Below, in pieces: positions 16,513 through 23,535 of a stretch of 64,000 nucleotides of DNA. The translations under genes and the position numbers were made by a program. The stretch's first letter is position 1. Every line of letters starts with the position of its first letter. The notes below the pieces were generated by a model, which was not told where the DNA came from, made no database searches, and was given only the letters and a program-made list of their open reading frames with translations. The stretch spans positions 4,336,001 to 4,400,000 of the forward strand of contig CP054837.1 of NCBI GenBank assembly GCA_028768525.1. The letters run 5' to 3'. The stretch is from Desulfobacter sp. GTDB lineage: Bacteria; Desulfobacterota; Desulfobacteria; Desulfobacterales; Desulfobacteraceae.

Positions 16513-17578
16513 GTATGATCCGAGCAGTTTCAAGGCGGTTGAATATCTCCTTTTTTACATGGGGAAACCGGTTGGCTTTTTCATGGAACCGCCGGGGGTA
16601 ATCCAGGTCCAGTCGGTCCCCGTCACAGAGTTTGTCAGCCAGGTAAACGATCTGGGCTTCATCCAGTTCCGGCCCCGGCACTAGGTCCATGTGATCGGCA
16701 ACGATACGGGCGACCCCGGGAAAGCCTAAGTCCAGGAGCAGGCGTTCCCCGGCCCGGGCATGGTCTTTTTCTTTCCTTTTAATGTCGTGGAGCAGGGCCC
16801 CGGCCCGGATGAGCGCCGGGTTCAGGGTTAAGGCGTTGGGGGCAATGGCCCGGACAAGGGTAAGGGCGGTTGTCGATACCCGGGTCAGGTGGGCGCAGAT
16901 CCCGGGGGCCTCTCCCAGTTCCCCATGGATGATGGAACGGCATTCCGCTTCATCGGGAATATCCAGGGTTTCGTATTTGGCCTTTACCGCGTCATATCCC
17001 CGGGGCGTATCGGCGTCCATGAGGATGCCCCGGTCGTGGACGGGCAGGCGGATGATGCCCGCCTTATCCGAAAAGAGGATCTGCCTCAGGTTGCCCTCCG
17101 GGCCGGCCTGGGCCACGGCGGGAATCAGCCGGGACGGAATCAGGGGGGGATGGCCGGTCAGGTTTCCGGTCTGGCCCTTGGTTTGCTCCTGGAATTCCGG
17201 TATGACCAGGGCCTCCGGGTTCTCCTTAAATGTCCGGTGGATGCGGCCGATGGTGGCGGGGCGTATGGCCGGGATATCTGCGGGCAAAAGGAAAAATCCC
17301 CTGGTGCCGCCGGGCAGGCCGGCCACACCGGCCCGGATGGAGGAGAACATGCCCGATGCATAATCCGGGTTGAACAGGGGACGGCCCCCCGCCGCCGTAA
17401 CGACCGGAGCGAGATGGTCATGGTTGTGGCCGGTGACCACGATGACTTCCCTGATCCCCGCCCGCTTGAAGAGCCCGATGACCGTCGTGATCACATCGGT
17501 ACGGCCCAGGGGCAGGAGCGGCTTGTACCTGCCCATGCGGGAGGAGAGCCCCGCGGCCGGTATGAGGGCGGCCTCCAT
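16460..17578 (-). CDS. MobA/MocA-like NTP transferase fused to an HD phosphohydrolase domain
   Basis: A 372-residue two-domain protein. Residues 1 to about 195 are a nucleotidyltransferase of the molybdenum-cofactor cytidylyl/guanylyltransferase type (LIPAAGLSSRMGRYKPLLPLG at the N-terminus, VVTGHNHD, LLPADIP and the closing LMDADTPRGYDAV). Residues about 210-370 are an HD domain (LLHDIKRKEKDHA, ADHMD). It resembles the DVU_1551-type protein encoded near mop in Desulfovibrio vulgaris and probably attaches a nucleotide to molybdopterin for Mop, whose characterised Desulfovibrio relative uses the cytosine dinucleotide form. The ATG overlaps the xdhC-like stop in a TGATG arrangement. Confidence 0.85.
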   Translation of the reverse strand: MEAALIPAAGLSSRMGRYKPLLPLGRTDVITTVIGLFKRAGIREVIVVTGHNHDHLAPVVTAAGGRPLFNPDYASGMFSSIRAGVAGLPGGTRGFFLLPADIPAIRPATIGRIHRTFKENPEALVIPEFQEQTKGQTGNLTGHPPLIPSRLIPAVAQAGPEGNLRQILFSDKAGIIRLPVHDRGILMDADTPRGYDAVKAKYETLDIPDEAECRSIIHGELGEAPGICAHLTRVSTTALTLVRAIAPNALTLNPALIRAGALLHDIKRKEKDHARAGERLLLDLGFPGVARIVADHMDLVPGPELDEAQIVYLADKLCDGDRLDLDYPRRFHEKANRFPHVKKEIFNRLETARIIHARVESAAGRPLGEILG

Positions 17579-18630
17579 CAGGCCGGATTACCCTTGTTTT
17601 CCGCCCGGACCCTGATCAGTTCCCCCATGATGCTCACGGCGATTTCCGCCGGGGTTTCGGCCTTTATCTTCAGGCCGATGGGTGAGTAAACCTTTTCCAG
17701 CAGGGCCGGATCCACCCCTTTTTCCACGAGGTTGTCGTAGATCTGTTGCTTTTTCTTTTTACTGCCGATCATGCCGATGTAGGCGGCATGGGTTTCCAGG
17801 GCCTGTTCCAGCACGATCTGGTCGTGGAGGTGCCCCCGGGTGAGGATGACAATATAGGCGCTGCCGTCGATGGGCAGGCCTTCAAAGGCTGAGGAAAAAT
17901 CATCCAGGACCCGTATATCAGCGGCATGGGGAAAGCGCTCTGCATTGGCAAACTCTTTCCGGTCGTCCATGACCACGCAGGTGAAGTCCGTGAGGTTGGC
18001 CAGTGTGGCCAGCTGGAATCCCACGTGTCCGGCCCCGCAAATATAAAGGGTATGGGGCCGGGCCAGGGGGTCGATGATAAACTGGTCCAGGCCGTGGCAC
18101 TGCCGCACCGGGCCGGAACCTGTGAACCTGTTTTCTCCGGCCGCATCCAGCAGGGGCTTGGGCAGCATGCCCGGGCCCGCCACCTCTCCGCCTTCCAGCA
18201 CCAGGCTGGTTTCGGCAGGCCCGTCCGGGGTGATCCGGGTGACGGCCAGGGCCTTTTTCCCCCTGGTTTCCAGGTCCGCCAGCATTTGCCAGACCCGGAG
18301 CGCTTCCGGATCACAGGGGGGGGCAAAACTGCGGATCCACACCGTAAGGCTGCCCCCGCAGACCATATCCATCCCCTCTTTGAGTTCCTGGTCCAGGGTA
18401 AAGTCCATGATCCGGGACCGGGACCGGTCCATCATCCCTGTGCAGGTTTCAATGACATTGGCCTCCACCAGTCCGCCGCCGATGGTACCTAAGATGCTTT
18501 TGTCCTGTTGGACCAGCATCCTGCTGCCCGAGGTGCGGGGGGTGGAGCCACTGTGGCCGATGATCACGGCCAGGGCAAAGGGGGTGTTTTTTTCAAGAAG
18601 GTCCAGGGTTTCCCGGATGAGTGATGTCAT
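17578..18630 (-). CDS. XdhC/CoxI-family molybdenum-enzyme maturation factor
   Basis: A 350-residue protein. The N-terminal XdhC/CoxI domain shows GHSGSTPRTSGSRMLV and the GTIGGGLVEA motif; the C-terminal Rossmann-type half shows LYICGAGHVGFQLATLA and the VYSPIGLKIKAETPAEIAVSI signature. XdhC proteins bind molybdenum cofactor, help its sulfuration and hand it to enzymes of the xanthine oxidase family. Mop belongs to that family, and its gene is at the head of this run, so Mop is the natural client. Confidence 0.9.
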   Translation of the reverse strand: MTSLIRETLDLLEKNTPFALAVIIGHSGSTPRTSGSRMLVQQDKSILGTIGGGLVEANVIETCTGMMDRSRSRIMDFTLDQELKEGMDMVCGGSLTVWIRSFAPPCDPEALRVWQMLADLETRGKKALAVTRITPDGPAETSLVLEGGEVAGPGMLPKPLLDAAGENRFTGSGPVRQCHGLDQFIIDPLARPHTLYICGAGHVGFQLATLANLTDFTCVVMDDRKEFANAERFPHAADIRVLDDFSSAFEGLPIDGSAYIVILTRGHLHDQIVLEQALETHAAYIGMIGSKKKKQQIYDNLVEKGVDPALLEKVYSPIGLKIKAETPAEIAVSIMGELIRVRAENKGNPA

Positions 18631-18647
18631 GATTTCGTTCTCCTAGC

Positions 18648-19688
18648 CTATTTCCCGAAACTGCAGTCCGGATACCTGCAGTCCCGGCAGTTAGAACAGA
18701 ATCCGCCGTGTCCCATCTGGATAATATCGGCTTTTTCCACGCTCTCCCCGGCCAGGACCCTGGGAACCACCAGATCGAAGATGGAGGCCCGGTAGTACAT
18801 GACGCATCCGGGCAGGCCCACCACCGGGATATCGTTGATATAGGCCAGCATGAACATGGCACCGGGGAGGACCGGGGCCCCGTAGGTGACGATTCTCCCG
18901 CCGGCGGCCCGGATGGCGGCCGGTGTCAGGTCGTCGGGATCCACGGACATGCCGCCGGTGACGGCGATCATCTTTGCCCCGCCGGCGATCAGGTCCCGGA
19001 TGGCGGCCACCGTCATTTCAAGGTCGTCGGGGACCACCCGTTTGCCCATGATCCGGGAACCCAGCTCATTGAATTTTTTTTCCACCACCGGTCCGAATTT
19101 GTCCCGGATCCGTTCATGGAAGACCTCGGAACCGGTGACCACCATGCCTACATCCAGCCCGGCAAAGGGTTTGACCTCTATGATGGGAAAGAATTCCCGG
19201 CAGACCTTTTCCGCCTCGGTTACCTGTTTTTCGGGTACGGTCAGGGGTACCACCCGGGTGCCGGCAATGTCCTGGCCCTCATCCACGCTGCGGCAGGTGT
19301 GGAGGGTGGCGCAGATCACATCCTGGACCGAATTGAGCGCTGCCAGCCCCTCGACATTGACCTTCAGCAGGCCGTGGATCCTGGATGAAAAGCCGACCTT
19401 GCCCTCCTTGGGGGCGGAGAGGTCGATGTTCGGGCCCATGGCGGCACGGGCGATGCGCTGGGCAGCCTCATTTTCATGGACCTCGTTTTTCAGGCCGGCC
19501 ACATAGATATGCTCCTTGCCGATGTCCAGCAGGGCGTCCACATCCGCTTCGGTGATGATATGCCCCTTTTTGAACAGGGGGCCTTTGAACAGATCCGGAA
19601 CGATCCGGGTGATATCGTGGAGCAGGACCTTGCCCACAGCTTCCCTGACGGGCAGGGCCTCTAGCTTGTCTTTTTCATAATACTTCAA
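18648..19688 (-). CDS. molybdopterin-binding (MoeA/MogA-domain) protein
   Basis: A 346-residue protein with an N-terminal region beginning EKDKLEALPVREAVGKVL, a SAF-like or MoeA domain II-like part, and a MoCF-biosynthesis domain (MVVTGSEVF, AVTGGMSVDPDDLTP, GAPVLPGAMFML, GLPGCVMYY). Such MoeA-like proteins insert molybdate or tungstate into the pterin. The C-terminus ends in a cysteine cluster, CSNCRDCRYPDC, that is not part of standard MoeA and could bind a metal or iron-sulfur cluster. It is located between the AMP-ligase and XdhC genes with gaps of 9 and 17 bases. Confidence 0.85.
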   Translation of the reverse strand: MKYYEKDKLEALPVREAVGKVLLHDITRIVPDLFKGPLFKKGHIITEADVDALLDIGKEHIYVAGLKNEVHENEAAQRIARAAMGPNIDLSAPKEGKVGFSSRIHGLLKVNVEGLAALNSVQDVICATLHTCRSVDEGQDIAGTRVVPLTVPEKQVTEAEKVCREFFPIIEVKPFAGLDVGMVVTGSEVFHERIRDKFGPVVEKKFNELGSRIMGKRVVPDDLEMTVAAIRDLIAGGAKMIAVTGGMSVDPDDLTPAAIRAAGGRIVTYGAPVLPGAMFMLAYINDIPVVGLPGCVMYYRASIFDLVVPRVLAGESVEKADIIQMGHGGFCSNCRDCRYPDCSFGK

Positions 19689-19697
19689 TCTATTACC

Positions 19698-21080
19698 TCA
19701 TTCATTGTATAGAATCTGCCGCTTACCCACATAGGTGTTCCGAAAATCAAATTTCCGGGTGGTGATTCTGCCCATGCGCAGCCGGCCCGATTCAATGGCT
19801 GTTTTTAACCCGGGCGACCGGTCCGGGTCAATGTCAATATTCCGTGGAAGGGGGGCGAGCCCCATGAGTTCAATGTCCAGCACCGGGGTTCCCCTTTTGG
19901 GACCGGTATCTTTGTTTGTTCGATTGTTTATTGGGTTGGTTGTCCAATTATTTGCCCCATTGTTTACCTGAATATTTTTTCCCTTGCTGATACGGGCCGA
20001 AAAGTCCACCACCCCGGGCAGGGAGAAGAGTATATCGTCCAGGTCCGCCATGGTCAGGGGGACTCCGGCGCTGTCCGCCGACTCTGCCTGCCGGTTCCGT
20101 ATCCGGTCCAGCCGGGGATAGGGGCTGCCGCAGGCACAGGGCGTGTCTATGATCCGGGAGACATCCCCGGTCCGGTACCGGATCAGGGGCATGCCCCGGC
20201 GGTTAAGGGTGGTGACGGCCACCTCCCCCCAGACGCCGGGGGGCAGCTGGGCGCCGGTGGCCGGATCAATGATTTCAAAAAAGAGATCGGGGAGGCGGAG
20301 GTGGAGCCCCTCCCGGGCCGGGCACTGGATGGCCCCGCCGAATCCGGTTTCCGTCATCCCGTAATGGTTCAGCACCTTCCCTCCCAGCAGGGCTTCCACC
20401 CGGCCGGCCAGGGCCGCCGGCAGATGGTCCGCCGTGAGGATGGCCCAGGGGATCCGGGTCGTCAGGCTGCCCGTGGATTTCATATATTCGCCCAGGGCCA
20501 GGATCTGGACGGGCATGCCGATGATCAGGGCGGGGCCCGTCTGCTCCACCAGGTCGGCCGCCGGCTTAAAATCTGTGATGATGCCCGGCACCCGGGGACG
20601 CGCACCAAGGGCTTCCATGGCGGTTTTGATAAGGTCCCCGGCCGAGGCCCGGGTGCTGCCGGGCAGAAAGATGAGCCCGGTATCCCCCGGGGCCATGAGG
20701 GGGGCGAGCACGGCCTTGAAAAAATCAAGGGTGCGGTCAAGGTCCCTGCCCGTGAAAAAGAGCCGTTTGGGGGCGGCGGTGGTGCCCGATGTGGCCAGGG
20801 TGGCGATGCGGGAAATCTCGTCCTGGGAGACGGCCAGAAAGGACTTGGGACTTTTCCGTATATGGCCGGGCCGGGTAAGGGGCAGGGCCGCCATATCCTT
20901 CAGTCCGGTGAGGGGGGCTGCCCCGGAAAGGCGGTCCCGGTAAAACCGGCTGGAGGACCGGGCATGGGCAAGGCTTCGGTTCAGGCAGTCCAATTGATAG
21001 GCCGCCAGCCGGTCTCCGGGGGATGCCGGTCCCGGCCCGGTAGCGTCGTATATCCATCTGTCTAAAAAGGCGGGAATCAT
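19698..21080 (-). CDS. phenylacetate-CoA-ligase-like AMP-forming enzyme (DVU_1553-type)
   Basis: A 460-residue adenylate-forming enzyme. ATSGTTAAPKRLFF is the nucleotide-binding loop, YGMTETGFGGA the A5 motif and YRTGDVSRI the adenylate-binding aspartate region; CACGSPYPRLDRI is typical of PaaK-like ligases. In Desulfovibrio a relative is always encoded with mop maturation genes, and no acyl substrate is known. Oddity: about residues 367-390 are an Asn/Thr-rich insert (NNGANNWTTN and so on) encoded by a low-complexity AT-rich stretch at 19911-19980. The gene overlaps the radical SAM gene before it by four bases (ATGA). Confidence 0.82.
   Translation of the reverse strand: MIPAFLDRWIYDATGPGPASPGDRLAAYQLDCLNRSLAHARSSSRFYRDRLSGAAPLTGLKDMAALPLTRPGHIRKSPKSFLAVSQDEISRIATLATSGTTAAPKRLFFTGRDLDRTLDFFKAVLAPLMAPGDTGLIFLPGSTRASAGDLIKTAMEALGARPRVPGIITDFKPAADLVEQTGPALIIGMPVQILALGEYMKSTGSLTTRIPWAILTADHLPAALAGRVEALLGGKVLNHYGMTETGFGGAIQCPAREGLHLRLPDLFFEIIDPATGAQLPPGVWGEVAVTTLNRRGMPLIRYRTGDVSRIIDTPCACGSPYPRLDRIRNRQAESADSAGVPLTMADLDDILFSLPGVVDFSARISKGKNIQVNNGANNWTTNPINNRTNKDTGPKRGTPVLDIELMGLAPLPRNIDIDPDRSPGLKTAIESGRLRMGRITTRKFDFRNTYVGKRQILYNE
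19911..19980. repeat. low-complexity AT-rich insert inside the AMP-ligase gene
   Basis: A 70-base segment made of related TTGTTTG/ATTGTTTA/TTGGTTG words, in sharp contrast to the GC-rich coding sequence on both sides. It keeps the reading frame and adds an Asn-rich loop. It could come from a small repetitive element or from slippage. Confidence 0.5.
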
Positions 21081-22444
21081 GGCTTTCGGTAGAGTCCTTC
21101 GCCGTCGGCCCGGGTGAGGTTATAGGCGCAGAATGGGATGAGCCGCCCGTCCGGGGCCACGCTGTGGATGCAGCATCCCTTGAGCCGTTCAAGGTCCAGG
21201 TTCCAGGCATCCTGGAAGGCCATGCCCGACACCGAAAACATCCGGGTTTTGGCCTGGCGGATGAATTTGTCCAGGCCGTCCTCCTTAACGGGGGGCGCTG
21301 GTTCCGTCCCGATGCCCGCGGGGGCCTTCCAGTGTTCGGCCACGGAATCCCTGGCCTGTTTTGACCCCTGCTCCGCCTGCACCGGGGTGCAGCAGTCGGT
21401 GTGAAATGCGGTGAGGGCCGATGGCCGGCCGTCATCCCGGATGATGAATTTTCCGTTAAAGGAACAAAGGGCATGTTCACAGGAAGAGGGCCTGAACTCC
21501 CCGGCTTTGAACTGTCCCCGGGTCTGGGATTCAATCTCCCTGAGCACCTCGGGAATGGTGATCCTATTGTCATCGCCGGGGTGTTGCCCCGGGGCGGTGT
21601 GGTGGCGGCCGAAGTAGGAGACGGGCTGGAAATGGACGCCCCGGATGCCCGGGGCCCGGTCCAGGCCGAATTTGAGAATGGGGCCGATCTGGTCGATATT
21701 GATGCCGGGCACCAGGGTGGGGACCAGGATTACGCCGATGCCGTTTTCCATGCATGCGGCCGCGGCCCGTGCCTTGTCTTCAAGGAGCGGCCGGCCCCTG
21801 AGCGCCTCATAAACCTGATCTTCAACCCCGTCAAACTGGAGGAATACCGATGAGAGCCCGGCGGCTTTCAGCCGGGGAGCTAAGCCGGGGTCCCGGGCCA
21901 GGAGGAACCCGTTGGTGTTGAGCTGGACAAATCCGAACCCGGTTTCAACGGCACGGGAGATGATTTGGGGAAGGTCCGGCCTCAGGGTGGGCTCCCCCCC
22001 TGAAATCTGGAGGTTGGCATCGGGGCTGACCCGGTGCACCCCGGCCAGGAGACCGGTGATCTCCCTGAGTGTGGGATCGACGGTTTTTCCGGGGGCGGAT
22101 CCGGCAAAGCAGAACCGGCAGGAAAAGTTGCAGTTCTGGGTGACCTCCAGCACGGCGGTGCAGGTATGCTGGCGGTGGTCCGGGCAGAGGCCGCAGTCAA
22201 AGGGGCAGCCGAGGTCTTCCGGGGTCATGGTGAACCGCTTTTGGATGGGAAGCTTGGGCCGGATCCAGTTTTCATAGCTTTGGCGCCCTTCCCAGAACAG
22301 GGTGGAGAACCGGCCGTGATCCGGGCATTCTTTTTCCAGGAATACCGCATCTCTGTTCCCCAGATGCCGGGCCGGAATCCGTTTGAAACAGACCGGGCAG
22401 AGGCTCTCGGTATGGTGTAGGATCTCTCTGTCTTTATTCATCAT
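21077..22444 (-). CDS. trsS: radical SAM protein TrsS
   Basis: About 455 residues. The radical SAM motif is QNCNFSCRFC (Cys105, Cys109, Cys112), preceded by extra cysteines (CPVCF, CPFDCGLCPDHRQHTC), and followed by ISGGEPTLRPDL. The arrangement resembles the hydroxymethylpterin-methylating radical SAM family and the TrsS proteins coded beside mop in sulfate reducers, which are often selenoproteins; here cysteines stand throughout and no in-frame TGA is involved. The natural hypothesis is modification of the pterin or of a partner in Mop maturation (inference). Start: two adjacent ATGs (22444 and 22441) follow a TTG; there is no strong ribosome site, and the gene overlaps the one before it by 11 bases, so translation is probably coupled. 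Confidence 0.8.
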   Translation of the reverse strand: MMNKDREILHHTESLCPVCFKRIPARHLGNRDAVFLEKECPDHGRFSTLFWEGRQSYENWIRPKLPIQKRFTMTPEDLGCPFDCGLCPDHRQHTCTAVLEVTQNCNFSCRFCFAGSAPGKTVDPTLREITGLLAGVHRVSPDANLQISGGEPTLRPDLPQIISRAVETGFGFVQLNTNGFLLARDPGLAPRLKAAGLSSVFLQFDGVEDQVYEALRGRPLLEDKARAAAACMENGIGVILVPTLVPGINIDQIGPILKFGLDRAPGIRGVHFQPVSYFGRHHTAPGQHPGDDNRITIPEVLREIESQTRGQFKAGEFRPSSCEHALCSFNGKFIIRDDGRPSALTAFHTDCCTPVQAEQGSKQARDSVAEHWKAPAGIGTEPAPPVKEDGLDKFIRQAKTRMFSVSGMAFQDAWNLDLERLKGCCIHSVAPDGRLIPFCAYNLTRADGEGLYRKP

Positions 22445-22853
22445 CAAGGTCCGCCGGGTCGATGCCGTATTCGGTGAGGATGGCCATGAGGGTGGTCAGG
22501 GCCCGGGTCAGAAGGGCGGGACAGGTATCGGGGTTCATATCGGGATAATGGGTCCCTGCAATCTGCCGGCATTGGCTGCCCCCGGGGGCGGCCCCGGTGA
22601 AAGAATCCATATAGACGGCCTGCATGGATGCCCTGAGGTCGGGGTCATCGGGGGCATACATGGCCAGGATGCAGATTCCGGCCGTGAGGATGCCGCAGGT
22701 GCCCGACCCAAGGCCGGAGCCCATGCACAGGCCCCGGGCGAAATGGACCAGTTCCCTGTTTCCCCTCTCCCCAAGGTCCAAAATCCGCTGCACCATGATC
22801 TGGCTGCAGCAATAGCCTTTGCTTTTTAATTTCAGTATCTCAATGTCATTCAT
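22434..22853 (-). CDS. C-GCAxxG-C-C family redox protein
   Basis: About 139 residues with the family pattern of spaced cysteines: GYCCSQIM, CMGSGLGSGTCGILTAG, then a cysteine in GSQCRQIAG and one in DTCPALL. The family is thought to bind metals or handle redox-active thiols; the biochemical role is unknown. A relative (DVU_1555-type) occurs in the same place of the Desulfovibrio mop cluster. The start at 22853 overlaps the preceding methyltransferase stop by eight bases; the frame is open further upstream but only by overlapping that gene. Confidence 0.82.
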   Translation of the reverse strand: MNDIEILKLKSKGYCCSQIMVQRILDLGERGNRELVHFARGLCMGSGLGSGTCGILTAGICILAMYAPDDPDLRASMQAVYMDSFTGAAPGGSQCRQIAGTHYPDMNPDTCPALLTRALTTLMAILTEYGIDPADLDDE

Positions 22854-23535
22854 ATTTTTGCTTATCCGATGCTTTGTCTGCGATGATGAGGCAATATCCG
22901 GGGTTGATCTCCCTGGCCCGGCACCGGGCGCCCAGGCCGGCATGGAAAACATCCCCGGTGAGGGTTTTCCAGAAATTATCCAGGCTGCCGTGTTTAAATA
23001 CCATTTGGCAGGCCATTTCCCTGAGCATCCGGGTGTGGTCCTCCCAGATCCGGAGCCTGAAACCGGCTCCCTCGACGGCCGCTTTCAATGCGTTGCGGCC
23101 CAGAGCCCCGTCCAGGCAGGTGAGGCCGGGGACCGGCGCCGGCGCCTCGCCGGGAAGATAAAGGTCGGTGAGCACCAGGTGGCCCCCCGGTTTGAGCAGC
23201 CTGAAAAATTCCTCCAGGCAGTCCTGCTTTTCCGCCACCAGGGAGAGGACGCATTCGCAGAATACGGCCCTGAAGGCAGAAGTTGCAAAGGGGAGAAGGG
23301 GCAGCCTCGCCCGTATGCCGGTCCAGCCAGACCCTGTTTTGGAGATCCGCTGGGCGGAGAGATCCATGCCGAAGGTGCTGAGCCCGGCTTCCCCGGAGAG
23401 GAATGCACAGGTCACCCCGTCACCGCAGCCGGCATCCAGTACGGGGTCGCCGGGGGCAAGGCCGCAATGGTCCAGGGCGGCCCGGGTCAGGGTTAGTCCG
23501 CCGGGCCTGTATGTGGTACGCTTATTTGTCCTCAA
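22846..23535 (-). CDS. trsM: SAM-dependent methyltransferase TrsM
   Basis: About 229 residues, class I methyltransferase: LDAGCGDGVTCAFLSG is the SAM-binding glycine loop, GMDLSAQRI follows, and LKPGGHLVLTDLYLP is the family's post-motif segment. It lies with TrsS and the C-GCAxxG-C-C gene, as in Desulfovibrio (DVU_1556-type). The substrate is unknown. Start: no ATG or GTG exists near the expected beginning; a TTG at 23535, 14 bases inside the preceding gene, is the best choice, and the overlap suggests coupling. The open frame extends to 23952, but that part is the reverse-frame reading of the preceding gene and is not included. Confidence 0.75.
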   Translation of the reverse strand: MRTNKRTTYRPGGLTLTRAALDHCGLAPGDPVLDAGCGDGVTCAFLSGEAGLSTFGMDLSAQRISKTGSGWTGIRARLPLLPFATSAFRAVFCECVLSLVAEKQDCLEEFFRLLKPGGHLVLTDLYLPGEAPAPVPGLTCLDGALGRNALKAAVEGAGFRLRIWEDHTRMLREMACQMVFKHGSLDNFWKTLTGDVFHAGLGARCRAREINPGYCLIIADKASDKQKYE

